Positions 48,201-61,274 of a DNA stretch of 64,000 nt are shown here, in pieces; position 1 is the stretch's first letter; every line of letters begins with the position of its first letter. A program made the translations under genes and the position numbers. The notes under the pieces are model-generated. The model ran no database searches. It had not been told where the DNA came from and worked only from the letters and a program-made list of their open reading frames with translations. Source of the stretch: Aphelocoma coerulescens. Its lineage: Eukaryota; Chordata; Aves; Passeriformes; Corvidae. The DNA lies in NCBI RefSeq assembly GCF_041296385.1, contig NW_027183573.1, forward strand, positions 62,001-126,000, written 5' to 3'.

Positions 48201-51200
48201 CAGCACCACAATCTGGGCCACGAGGAAGCCTTGATGAAGAAGGTGGTTTTGTCCTGGCACCTCTCTCCAGTGCGAGATGCCTGCCGAAGCTCTTTGCCTC
48301 TTGCGAGAGTGCGGTGGGCAGCGGGGTAAACTGGAGCCGAGAAGGACCGGGCAGACAGCACCGCCATCCGACGGGTGCTTTGCAGGTTGTGCCGGGGAAA
48401 GCGGACTGGCCCTGGCTGGAAGGCGCTGCAGCTAGGCGCTCCCCCAAGTGTCGGAGGCAAAGGCCGCGTGAGCTTGCCGTCCCCGGCACGGCTCTCTGTG
48501 CGAGACGTAGCCCAGAAGCTTTCCCTTTCCATTCAGAGCACCAGAGAGGCAGAATGCAGTGGTACGTATTGCTCAGGAGGAAAGGGGCACGGCCCGGCCG
48601 CGTTCGGGCAGAAGCAGCGCGCTGGAGCGCTTCGCTGCCGGCACAGAGTTCCGGGCGAGAGGCAGACGACCGGTCCGCCTCCGGGAGAACGAAGGTACGG
48701 CGTGCTCGAAAAGGCGAGGAACGAAGCCGCGGAGCACCGGGCTCGGGTGCGCGTCGTCCGGGCTTGCGAGACGAGCGTGGCTGCCACTCTCCTGCCTGCA
48801 GAATTCACCTTACAGCCTCAGGAAGGAGGACGACGCGCCACAGTTACTTGTGCTGCTGCTGCTGCCTAGTCCTCTTGCAGAGCTCTGTGGAGGCAAATGC
48901 ACTTCCCTTCCGTCTCCGAGTTTCGGAGAACACGATGGTAGGGTGCAGCGGAGCAGGGAAGTACAGAAGTGCACCGCTGAGATTGCTGTTGCTTACGTGC
49001 AGAAGGCGAAGGTGCAAGCCAGCACTGGCTTTTGCTTCTAGAGCCGTTCTCCAGGAGAGCAGCTGCTGGAGGTTGACAGCGGTAGCTGCGAGGCTGAAAA
49101 ACAAGGCAGGACGTCGGGCTTAGAAGAAAGGCACAGGGGCCACAGTGTGATGTGCGCTTTTGGAAGGCTGCTCGGAGAAGGGGCACTTTCGGAGAGCTTT
49201 CTGCTTTGACCTGTGCTCCTGGCCGAGCTCTAGCTGCTGGGACTCTGAAAGGCTGAATGACTAGGAAAGTGCTTGTGTCCACGCTGTGGATTGAGCACGA
49301 TCCTTTTTGCAGCAGCGAGAACACACTCGGCCCACTGGGCTCGTGAACGAGCGTTTACCAGACGTCTGCAATTCGGTGCACTGCACACACAAGCCCGGTG
49401 CTCCCCGGTTTCTTTCTCCGCCTGCCGTTGTCTGGACAGAAGAGAAGCCCAGCCACGGCATCCTACTCGGCCGCTTTTCGGCGTGTGCACTGCCCGCATA
49501 CACACGGGTGCTGTGCTCGGCTTTCCCTCGGCTCCAGGCACAAGGGTGCTTTCTCAGTTTTGCAGCGTCCCCGGTTCCCCACGTTGCCCTCGCTCAGCGA
49601 AACGTGCCGGGGGAGAAGCACTTGCTGGATGAGTCTTTCCGTGTGCAAGACTTTGAACGCAGCACCACAATCTGGGCCACGAGGAAGCCTTGATGAAGAA
49701 GGTGGTTTTGTCCTGGCACCTCTCTCCAGTGCGAGATGCCTGCCGAAGCTCTTTGCCTCTTGCGAGAGTGCGGTGGGCAGCGGGGTAAACTGGAGCCGAG
49801 AAGGACCGGGCAGACAGCACCGCCATCCGACGGGTGCTTTGCAGGTTGTGCCGGGGAAAGCGGACTGGCCCTGGCTGGAAGGCGCTGCAGCTAGGCGCTC
49901 CCCCAAGTGTCGGAGGCAAAGGCCGCGTGAGCTTGCCGTCCCCGGCACGGCTCTCTGTGCGAGACGTAGCCCAGAAGCTTTCCCTTTCCATTCAGAGCAC
50001 CAGAGAGGCAGAATGCAGTGGTACGTATTGCTCAGGAGGAAAGGGGCACGGCCCGGCCGCGTTCGGGCAGAAGCAGCGCGCTGGAGCGCTTCGCTGCCGG
50101 CACAGAGTTCCGGGCGAGAGGCAGACGACCGGTCCGCCTCCGGGAGAACGAAGGTACGGCGTGCTCGAAAAGGCGAGGAACGAAGCCGCGGAGCACCGGG
50201 CTCGGGTGCGCGTCGTCCGGGCTTGCGAGACGAGCGTGGCTGCCACTCTCCTGCCTGCAGAATTCACCTTACAGCCTCAGGAAGGAGGACGACGCGCCAC
50301 AGTTACTTGTGCTGCTGCTGCTGCCTAGTCCTCTTGCAGAGCTCTGTGGAGGCAAATGCACTTCCCTTCCGTCTCCGAGTTTCGGAGAACACGATGGTAG
50401 GGTGCAGCGGAGCAGGGAAGTACAGAAGTGCACCGCTGAGATTGCTGTTGCTTACGTGCAGAAGGCGAAGGTGCAAGCCAGCACTGGCTTTTGCTTCTAG
50501 AGCCGTTCTCCAGGAGAGCAGCTGCTGGAGGTTGACAGCGGTAGCTGCGAGGCTGAAAAACAAGGCAGGACGTCGGGCTTAGAAGAAAGGCACAGGGGCC
50601 ACAGTGTGATGTGCGCTTTTGGAAGGCTGCTCGGAGAAGGGGCACTTTCGGAGAGCTTTCTGCTTTGACCTGTGCTCCTGGCCGAGCTCTAGCTGCTGGG
50701 ACTCTGAAAGGCTGAATGACTAGGAAAGTGCTTGTGTCCACGCTGTGGATTGAGCACGATCCTTTTTGCAGCAGCGAGAACACACTCGGCCCACTGGGCT
50801 CGTGAACGAGCGTTTACCAGACGTCTGCAATTCGGTGCACTGCACACACAAGCCCGGTGCTCCCCGGTTTCTTTCTCCGCCTGCCGTTGTCTGGACAGAA
50901 GAGAAGCCCAGCCACGGCATCCTACTCGGCCGCTTTTCGGCGTGTGCACTGCCCGCATACACACGGGTGCTGTGCTCGGCTTTCCCTCGGCTCCAGGCAC
51001 AAGGGTGCTTTCTCAGTTTTGCAGCGTCCCCGGTTCCCCACGTTGCCCTCGCTCAGCGAAACGTGCCGGGGGAGAAGCACTTGCTGGATGAGTCTTTCCG
51101 TGTGCAAGACTTTGAACGCAGCACCACAATCTGGGCCACGAGGAAGCCTTGATGAAGAAGGTGGTTTTGTCCTGGCACCTCTCTCCAGTGCGAGATGCCT

Positions 51201-53979
51201 GCCGAAGCTCTTTGCCTCTTGCGAGAGTGCGGTGGGCAGCGGGGTAAACTGGAGCCGAGAAGGACCGGGCAGACAGCACCGCCATCCGACGGGTGCTTTG
51301 CAGGTTGTGCCGGGGAAAGCGGACTGGCCCTGGCTGGAAGGCGCTGCAGCTAGGCGCTCCCCCAAGTGTCGGAGGCAAAGGCCGCGTGAGCTTGCCGTCC
51401 CCGGCACGGCTCTCTGTGCGAGACGTAGCCCAGAAGCTTTCCCTTTCCATTCAGAGCACCAGAGAGGCAGAATGCAGTGGTACGTATTGCTCAGGAGGAA
51501 AGGGGCACGGCCCGGCCGCGTTCGGGCAGAAGCAGCGCGCTGGAGCGCTTCGCTGCCGGCACAGAGTTCCGGGCGAGAGGCAGACGACCGGTCCGCCTCC
51601 GGGAGAACGAAGGTACGGCGTGCTCGAAAAGGCGAGGAACGAAGCCGCGGAGCACCGGGCTCGGGTGCGCGTCGTCCGGGCTTGCGAGACGAGCGTGGCT
51701 GCCACTCTCCTGCCTGCAGAATTCACCTTACAGCCTCAGGAAGGAGGACGACGCGCCACAGTTACTTGTGCTGCTGCTGCTGCCTAGTCCTCTTGCAGAG
51801 CTCTGTGGAGGCAAATGCACTTCCCTTCCGTCTCCGAGTTTCGGAGAACACGATGGTAGGGTGCAGCGGAGCAGGGAAGTACAGAAGTGCACCGCTGAGA
51901 TTGCTGTTGCTTACGTGCAGAAGGCGAAGGTGCAAGCCAGCACTGGCTTTTGCTTCTAGAGCCGTTCTCCAGGAGAGCAGCTGCTGGAGGTTGACAGCGG
52001 TAGCTGCGAGGCTGAAAAACAAGGCAGGACGTCGGGCTTAGAAGAAAGGCACAGGGGCCACAGTGTGATGTGCGCTTTTGGAAGGCTGCTCGGAGAAGGG
52101 GCACTTTCGGAGAGCTTTCTGCTTTGACCTGTGCTCCTGGCCGAGCTCTAGCTGCTGGGACTCTGAAAGGCTGAATGACTAGGAAAGTGCTTGTGTCCAC
52201 GCTGTGGATTGAGCACGATCCTTTTTGCAGCAGCGAGAACACACTCGGCCCACTGGGCTCGTGAACGAGCGTTTACCAGACGTCTGCAATTCGGTGCACT
52301 GCACACACAAGCCCGGTGCTCCCCGGTTTCTTTCTCCGCCTGCCGTTGTCTGGACAGAAGAGAAGCCCAGCCACGGCATCCTACTCGGCCGCTTTTCGGC
52401 GTGTGCACTGCCCGCATACACACGGGTGCTGTGCTCGGCTTTCCCTCGGCTCCAGGCACAAGGGTGCTTTCTCAGTTTTGCAGCGTCCCCGGTTCCCCAC
52501 GTTGCCCTCGCTCAGCGAAACGTGCCGGGGGAGAAGCACTTGCTGGATGAGTCTTTCCGTGTGCAAGACTTTGAACGCAGCACCACAATCTGGGCCACGA
52601 GGAAGCCTTGATGAAGAAGGTGGTTTTGTCCTGGCACCTCTCTCCAGTGCGAGATGCCTGCCGAAGCTCTTTGCCTCTTGCGAGAGTGCGGTGGGCAGCG
52701 GGGTAAACTGGAGCCGAGAAGGACCGGGCAGACAGCACCGCCATCCGACGGGTGCTTTGCAGGTTGTGCCGGGGAAAGCGGACTGGCCCTGGCTGGAAGG
52801 CGCTGCAGCTAGGCGCTCCCCCAAGTGTCGGAGGCAAAGGCCGCGTGAGCTTGCCGTCCCCGGCACGGCTCTCTGTGCGAGACGTAGCCCAGAAGCTTTC
52901 CCTTTCCATTCAGAGCACCAGAGAGGCAGAATGCAGTGGTACGTATTGCTCAGGAGGAAAGGGGCACGGCCCGGCCGCGTTCGGGCAGAAGCAGCGCGCT
53001 GGAGCGCTTCGCTGCCGGCACAGAGTTCCGGGCGAGAGGCAGACGACCGGTCCGCCTCCGGGAGAACGAAGGTACGGCGTGCTCGAAAAGGCGAGGAACG
53101 AAGCCGCGGAGCACCGGGCTCGGGTGCGCGTCGTCCGGGCTTGCGAGACGAGCGTGGCTGCCACTCTCCTGCCTGCAGAATTCACCTTACAGCCTCAGGA
53201 AGGAGGACGACGCGCCACAGTTACTTGTGCTGCTGCTGCTGCCTAGTCCTCTTGCAGAGCTCTGTGGAGGCAAATGCACTTCCCTTCCGTCTCCGAGTTT
53301 CGGAGAACACGATGGTAGGGTGCAGCGGAGCAGGGAAGTACAGAAGTGCACCGCTGAGATTGCTGTTGCTTACGTGCAGAAGGCGAAGGTGCAAGCCAGC
53401 ACTGGCTTTTGCTTCTAGAGCCGTTCTCCAGGAGAGCAGCTGCTGGAGGTTGACAGCGGTAGCTGCGAGGCTGAAAAACAAGGCAGGACGTCGGGCTTAG
53501 AAGAAAGGCACAGGGGCCACAGTGTGATGTGCGCTTTTGGAAGGCTGCTCGGAGAAGGGGCACTTTCGGAGAGCTTTCTGCTTTGACCTGTGCTCCTGGC
53601 CGAGCTCTAGCTGCTGGGACTCTGAAAGGCTGAATGACTAGGAAAGTGCTTGTGTCCACGCTGTGGATTGAGCACGATCCTTTTTGCAGCAGCGAGAACA
53701 CACTCGGCCCACTGGGCTCGTGAACGAGCGTTTACCAGACGTCTGCAATTCGGTGCACTGCACACACAAGCCCGGTGCTCCCCGGTTTCTTTCTCCGCCT
53801 GCCGTTGTCTGGACAGAAGAGAAGCCCAGCCACGGCATCCTACTCGGCCGCTTTTCGGCGTGTGCACTGCCCGCATACACACGGGTGCTGTGCTCGGCTT
53901 TCCCTCGGCTCCAGGCACAAGGGTGCTTTCTCAGTTTTGCAGCGTCCCCGGTTCCCCACGTTGCCCTCGCTCAGCGAAA
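45226..53979. repeat. Units 32-37, canonical
   Basis: Six units of 1,459 bp with no variant seen. No gene. Confidence 0.94.
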
Positions 53980-55438
53980 CGTGCCGGGGGAGAAGCACTT
54001 GCTGGATGAGTCTTTCCGTGTGCAAGACTTTGAACGCAGCACCACAATCTGGGCCACGAGGAAGCCTTGATGAAGAAGGTGGTTTTGTCCTGGCACCTCT
54101 CTCCAGTGCGAGATGCCTGCCGAAGCTCTTTGCCTCTTGCGAGAGTGCGGTGGGCAGCGGGGTAAACTGGAGCCGAGAAGGACCGGGCAGACAGCACCGC
54201 CATCCGACAGGTGCTTTGCAGGTTGTGCCGGGGAAAGCGGACTGGCCCTGGCTGGAAGGCGCTGCAGCTAGGCGCTCCCCCAAGTGTCGGAGGCAAAGGC
54301 CGCGTGAGCTTGCCGTCCCCGGCACGGCTCTCTGTGCGAGACGTAGCCCAGAAGCTTTCCCTTTCCATTCAGAGCACCAGAGAGGCAGAATGCAGTGGTA
54401 CGTATTGCTCAGGAGGAAAGGGGCACGGCCCGGCCGCGTTCGGGCAGAAGCAGCGCGCTGGAGCGCTTCGCTGCCGGCACAGAGTTCCGGGCGAGAGGCA
54501 GACGACCGGTCCGCCTCCGGGAGAACGAAGGTACGGCGTGCTCGAAAAGGCGAGGAACGAAGCCGCGGAGCACCGGGCTCGGGTGCGCGTCGTCCGGGCT
54601 TGCGAGACGAGCGTGGCTGCCACTCTCCTGCCTGCAGAATTCACCTTACAGCCTCAGGAAGGAGGACGACGCGCCACAGTTACTTGTGCTGCTGCTGCTG
54701 CCTAGTCCTCTTGCAGAGCTCTGTGGAGGCAAATGCACTTCCCTTCCGTCTCCGAGTTTCGGAGAACACGATGGTAGGGTGCAGCGGAGCAGGGAAGTAC
54801 AGAAGTGCACCGCTGAGATTGCTGTTGCTTACGTGCAGAAGGCGAAGGTGCAAGCCAGCACTGGCTTTTGCTTCTAGAGCCGTTCTCCAGGAGAGCAGCT
54901 GCTGGAGGTTGACAGCGGTAGCTGCGAGGCTGAAAAACAAGGCAGGACGTCGGGCTTAGAAGAAAGGCACAGGGGCCACAGTGTGATGTGCGCTTTTGGA
55001 AGGCTGCTCGGAGAAGGGGCACTTTCGGAGAGCTTTCTGCTTTGACCTGTGCTCCTGGCCGAGCTCTAGCTGCTGGGACTCTGAAAGGCTGAATGACTAG
55101 GAAAGTGCTTGTGTCCACGCTGTGGATTGAGCACGATCCTTTTTGCAGCAGCGAGAACACACTCGGCCCACTGGGCTCGTGAACGAGCGTTTACCAGACG
55201 TCTGCAATTCGGTGCACTGCACACACAAGCCCGGTGCTCCCCGGTTTCTTTCTCCGCCTGCCGTTGTCTGGACAGAAGAGAAGCCCAGCCACGGCATCCT
55301 ACTCGGCCGCTTTTCGGCGTGTGCACTGCCCGCATACACACGGGTGCTGTGCTCGGCTTTCCCTCGGCTCCAGGCACAAGGGTGCTTTCTCAGTTTTGCA
55401 GCGTCCCCGGTTCCCCACGTTGCCCTCGCTCAGCGAAA
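53980..55438. repeat. Unit 38, G-to-A shared with units 26 and 39
   Basis: Length 1,459. G becomes A at 54209 (unit position 230), in a CpG. The neighbouring unit 39 carries the same change. Confidence 0.93.
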
Positions 55439-56897
55439 CGTGCCGGGGGAGAAGCACTTGCTGGATGAGTCTTTCCGTGTGCAAGACTTTGAACGCAGCA
55501 CCACAATCTGGGCCACGAGGAAGCCTTGATGAAGAAGGTGGTTTTGTCCTGGCACCTCTCTCCAGTGCGAGATGCCTGCCGAAGCTCTTTGCCTCTTGCG
55601 AGAGTGCGGTGGGCAGCGGGGTAAACTGGAGCCGAGAAGGACCGGGCAGACAGCACCGCCATCCGACAGGTGCTTTGCAGGTTGTGCCGGGGAAAGCGGA
55701 CTGGCCCTGGCTGGAAGGCGCTGCAGCTAGGCGCTCCCCCAAGTGTCGGAGGCAAAGGCCGCGTGAGCTTGCCGTCCCCGGCACGGCTCTCTGTGCGAGA
55801 CGTAGCCCAGAAGCTTTCCCTTTCCATTCAGAGCACCAGAGAGGCAGAATGCAGTGGTACGTATTGCTCAGGAGGAAAGGGGCACGGCCCGGCCGCGTTC
55901 GGGCAGAAGCAGCGCGCTGGAGCGCTTCGCTGCCGGCACAGAGTTCCGGGCGAGAGGCAGACGACCGGTCCGCCTCCGGGAGAACGAAGGTACGGCGTGC
56001 TCGAAAAGGCGAGGAACGAAGCCGCGGAGCACCGGGCTCGGGTGCGCGTCGTCCGGGCTTGCGAGACGAGCGTGGCTGCCACTCTCCTGCCTGCAGAATT
56101 CACCTTACAGCCTCAGGAAGGAGGACGACGCGCCACAGTTACTTGTGCTGCTGCTGCTGCCTAGTCCTCTTGCAGAGCTCTGTGGAGGCAAATGCACTTC
56201 CCTTCCGTCTCCGAGTTTCGGAGAACACGATGGTAGGGTGCAGCGGAGCAGGGAAGTACAGAAGTGCACCGCTGAGATTGCTGTTGCTTACGTGCAGAAG
56301 GCGAAGGTGCAAGCCAGCACTGGCTTTTGCTTCTAGAGCCGTTCTCCAGGAGAGCAGCTGCTGGAGGTTGACAGCGGTAGCTGCGAGGCTGAAAAACAAG
56401 GCAGGACGTCGGGCTTAGAAGAAAGGCACAGGGGCCACAGTGTGATGTGCGCTTTTGGAAGGCTGCTCGGAGAAGGGGCACTTTCGGAGAGCTTTCTGCT
56501 TTGACCTGTGCTCCTGGCCGAGCTCTAGCTGCTGGGACTCTGAAAGGCTGAATGACTAGGAAAGTGCTTGTGTCCACGCTGTGGATTGAGCACGATCCTT
56601 TTTGCAGCAGCGAGAACACACTCGGCCCACTGGGCTCGTGAACGAGCGTTTACCAGACGTCTGCAATTCGGTGCACTGCACACACAAGCCCGGTGCTCCC
56701 CGGTTTCTTTCTCCGCCTGCCGTTGTCTGGACAGAAGAGAAGCCCAGCCACGGCATCCTACTCGGCCGCTTTTCGGCGTGTGCACTGCCCGCATACACAC
56801 GGGTGCTGTGCTCGGCTTTCCCTCGGCTCCAGGCACAAGGGTGCTTTCTCAGTTTTGCAGCGTCCCCGGTTCCCCACGTTGCCCTCGCTCAGCGAAA
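55439..56897. repeat. Unit 39, G-to-A shared with units 26 and 38
   Basis: Length 1,459. G becomes A at 55668, exactly 1,459 bp after the same change in unit 38, as expected if one of the pair was copied from the other. Confidence 0.93.
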
Positions 56898-58356
56898 CGT
56901 GCCGGGGGAGAAGCACTTGCTGGATGAGTCTTTCCGTGTGCAAGACTTTGAACGCAGCACCACAATCTGGGCCACGAGGAAGCCTTGATGAAGAAGGTGG
57001 TTTTGTCCTGGCACCTCTCTCCAGTGCGAGATGCCTGCCGAAGCTCTTTGCCTCTTGCGAGAGTGCGGTGGGCAGCGGGGTAAACTGGAGCCGAGAAGGA
57101 CCGGGCAGACAGCACCGCCATCCGACGGGTGCTTTGCAGGTTGTGCCGGGGAAAGCGGACTGGCCCTGGCTGGAAGGCGCTGCAGCTAGGCGCTCCCCCA
57201 AGTGTCGGAGGCAAAGGCCGCGTGAGCTTGCCGTCCCCGGCACGGCTCTCTGTGCGAGACGTAGCCCAGAAGCTTTCCCTTTCCATTCAGAGCACCAGAG
57301 AGGCAGAATGCAGTGGTACGTATTGCTCAGGAGGAAAGGGGCACGGCCCGGCCGCGTTCGGGCAGAAGCAGCGCGCTGGAGCGCTTCGCTGCCGGCACAG
57401 AGTTCCGGGCGAGAGGCAGACGACCGGTCCGCCTCCGGGAGAACGAAGGTACGGCGTGCTCGAAAAGGCGAGGAACGAAGCCGCGGAGCACCGGGCTCGG
57501 GTGCGCGTCGTCCGGGCTTGCGAGACGAGCGTGGCTGCCACTCTCCTGCCTGCAGAATTCACCTTACAGCCTCAGGAAGGAGGACGACGCGCCACAGTTA
57601 CTTGTGCTGCTGCTGCTGCCTAGTCCTCTTGCAGAGCTCTGTGGAGGCAAATGCACTTCCCTTCCGTCTCCGAGTTTCGGAGAACACGATGGTAGGGTGC
57701 AGCGGAGCAGGGAAGTACAGAAGTGCACCGCTGAGATTGCTGTTGCTTACGTGCAGAAGGCGAAGGTGCAAGCCAGCACTGGCTTTTGCTTCTAGAGCCG
57801 TTCTCCAGGAGAGCAGCTGCTGGAGGTTGACAGCGGTAGCTGCGAGGCTGAAAAACAAGGCAGGACGTCGGGCTTAGAAGAAAGGCACAGGGGCCACAGT
57901 GTGATGTGCGCTTTTGGAAGGCTGCTCGGAGAAGGGGCACTTTCGGAGAGCTTTCTGCTTTGACCTGTGCTCCTGGCCGAGCTCTAGCTGCTGGGACTCT
58001 GAAAGGCTGAATGACTAGGAAAGTGCTTGTGTCCACGCTGTGGATTGAGCACGATCCTTTTTGCAGCAGCGAGAACACACTCGGCCCACTGGGCTCGTGA
58101 ACGAGCGTTTACCAGACGTCTGCAATTCGGTGCACTGCACACACAAGCCCGGTGCTCCCCGGTTTCTTTCTCCGCCTGCCGTTGTCTGGACAGAAGAGAA
58201 GCCCAGCCACGGCATCCTACTCGGCCGCTTTTCGGCGTGTGCACTGCCCGCATACACACGGGTGCTGTGCTCGGCTTTCCCTCGGCTCCAGGCACAAGGG
58301 TGCTTTCTCAGTTTTGCAGCGTCCCCGGTTCCCCACGTTGCCCTCGCTCAGCGAAA
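56898..58356. repeat. Unit 40, canonical
   Basis: 1,459 bp, no variant seen. No gene. Confidence 0.94.
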
Positions 58357-59815
58357 CGTGCCGGGGGAGAAGCACTTGCTGGATGAGTCTTTCCGTGTGC
58401 AAGACTTTGAACGCAGCACCACAATCTGGGCCACGAGGAAGCCTTGATGAAGAAGGTGGTTTTGTCCTGGCACCTCTCTCCAGTGCGAGATGCCTGCCGA
58501 AGCTCTTTGCCTCTTGCGAGAGTGCGGTGGGCAGCGGGGTAAACTGGAGCCGAGAAGGACCGGGCAGACAGCACCGCCATCCGACGGGTGCTTTGCAGGT
58601 TGTGCCGGGGAAAGCGGACTGGCCCTGGCTGGAAGGCGCTGCAGCTAGGCGCTCCCCCAAGTGTCGGAGGCAAAGGCCGCGTGAGCTTGCCGTCCCCGGC
58701 ACGGCTCTCTGTGCGAGACGTAGCCCAGAAGCTTTCCCTTTCCATTCAGAGCACCAGAGAGGCAGAATGCAGTGGTACGTATTGCTCAGGAGGAAAGGGG
58801 CACGGCCCGGCCGCGTTCGGGCAGAAGCAGCGCGCTGGAGCGCTTCGCTGCCGGCACAGAGTTCCGGGCGAGAGGCAGACGACCGGTCCGCCTCCGGGAG
58901 AACGAAGGTACGGCGTGCTCGAAAAGGCGAGGAACGAAGCCGCGGAGCACCGGGCTCGGGTGCGCGTCGTCCGGGCTTGCGAGACGAGCGTGGCTGCCAC
59001 TCTCCTGCCTGCAGAATTCACCTTACAGCCTCAGGAAGGAGGACGACGCGCCACAGTTACTTGTGCTGCTGCTGCTGCCTAGTCCTCTTGCAGAGCTCTG
59101 TGGAGGCAAATGCACTTCCCTTCCGTCTCCGAGTTTCGGAGAACACGATGGTAGGGTGCAGCGGAGCAGGGAAGTACAGAAGTGCACCGCTGAGATTGCT
59201 GTTGCTTACGTGCAGAAGGCGAAGGTGCAAGCCAGCACTGGCTTTTGCTTCTAGAGCCGTTCTCCAGGAGAGCAGCTGCTGGAGGTTGACAGCGGTAGCT
59301 GCGAGGCTGAAAAACAAGGCAGGACGTCGGGCTTAGAAGAAAGGCACAGGGGCCACAGTGTGATGTGCGCTTTTGGAAGGCTGCTCGGAGAAGGGGCACT
59401 TTCGGAGAGCTTTCTGCTTTGACCTGTGCTCCTGGCCGAGCTCTAGCTGCTGGGACTCTGAAAGGCTGAATGACTAGGAAAGTGCTTGTGTCCACGCTGT
59501 GGATTGAGCACGATCCTTTTTGCAGCAGCGAGAACACACTCGGCCCACTGGGCTCGTGAACGAGCGTTTACCAGACGTCTGCAATTCGGTGCACTGCACA
59601 CACAAGCCCGGTGCTCCCCGGTTTCTTTCTCCGCCTGCCGTTGTCTGGACAGAAGAGAAGCCCAGCCACGGCATCCTACTCGGCCGCTTTTCGGCGTGTG
59701 CACTGCCCGCATACACATGGGTGCTGTGCTCGGCTTTCCCTCGGCTCCAGGCACAAGGGTGCTTTCTCAGTTTTGCAGCGTCCCCGGTTCCCCACGTTGC
59801 CCTCGCTCAGCGAAA
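58357..59815. repeat. Unit 41, single C-to-T
   Basis: Length 1,459. C becomes T at 59718 (unit position 1362), in a CpG (ACACGGG to ACATGGG). Seen in this unit only. Confidence 0.93.
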
Positions 59816-61274
59816 CGTGCCGGGGGAGAAGCACTTGCTGGATGAGTCTTTCCGTGTGCAAGACTTTGAACGCAGCACCACAATCTGGGCCACGAGGAAG
59901 CCTTGATGAAGAAGGTGGTTTTGTCCTGGCACCTCTCTCCAGTGCGAGATGCCTGCCGAAGCTCTTTGCCTCTTGCGAGAGTGCGGTGGGCAGCGGGGTA
60001 AACTGGAGCCGAGAAGGACCGGGCAGACAGCACCGCCATCCGACGGGTGCTTTGCAGGTTGTGCCGGGGAAAGCGGACTGGCCCTGGCTGGAAGGCGCTG
60101 CAGCTAGGCGCTCCCCCAAGTGTCGGAGGCAAAGGCCGCGTGAGCTTGCCGTCCCCGGCACGGCTCTCTGTGCGAGACGTAGCCCAGAAGCTTTCCCTTT
60201 CCATTCAGAGCACCAGAGAGGCAGAATGCAGTGGTACGTATTGCTCAGGAGGAAAGGGGCACGGCCCGGCCGCGTTCGGGCAGAAGCAGCGCGCTGGAGC
60301 GCTTCGCTGCCGGCACAGAGTTCCGGGCGAGAGGCAGACGACCGGTCCGCCTCCGGGAGAACGAAGGTACGGCGTGCTCGAAAAGGCGAGGAACGAAGCC
60401 GCGGAGCACCGGGCTCGGGTGCGCGTCGTCCGGGCTTGCGAGACGAGCGTGGCTGCCACTCTCCTGCCTGCAGAATTCACCTTACAGCCTCAGGAAGGAG
60501 GACGACGCGCCACAGTTACTTGTGCTGCTGCTGCTGCCTAGTCCTCTTGCAGAGCTCTGTGGAGGCAAATGCACTTCCCTTCCGTCTCCGAGTTTCGGAG
60601 AACACGATGGTAGGGTGCAGCGGAGCAGGGAAGTACAGAAGTGCACCGCTGAGATTGCTGTTGCTTACGTGCAGAAGGCGAAGGTGCAAGCCAGCACTGG
60701 CTTTTGCTTCTAGAGCCGTTCTCCAGGAGAGCAGCTGCTGGAGGTTGACAGCGGTAGCTGCGAGGCTGAAAAACAAGGCAGGACGTCGGGCTTAGAAGAA
60801 AGGCACAGGGGCCACAGTGTGATGTGCGCTTTTGGAAGGCTGCTCGGAGAAGGGGCACTTTCGGAGAGCTTTCTGCTTTGACCTGTGCTCCTGGCCGAGC
60901 TTTAGCTGCTGGGACTCTGAAAGGCTGAATGACTAGGAAAGTGCTTGTGTCCACGCTGTGGATTGAGCACGATCCTTTTTGCAGCAGCGAGAACACACTC
61001 GGCCCACTGGGCTCGTGAACGAGCGTTTACCAGACGTCTGCAATTCGGTGCACTGCACACACAAGCCCGGTGCTCCCCGGTTTCTTTCTCCGCCTGCCGT
61101 TGTCTGGACAGAAGAGAAGCCCAGCCACGGCATCCTACTCGGCCGCTTTTCGGCGTGTGCACTGCCCGCATACACACGGGTGCTGTGCTCGGCTTTCCCT
61201 CGGCTCCAGGCACAAGGGTGCTTTCTCAGTTTTGCAGCGTCCCCGGTTCCCCACGTTGCCCTCGCTCAGCGAAA
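59816..61274. repeat. Unit 42, C-to-T that removes a SacI site
   Basis: Length 1,459. C becomes T at 60902 (unit position 1087), changing GAGCTC to GAGCTT. It is not in a CpG. A SacI digest would give an altered fragment from this unit only. Confidence 0.93.
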
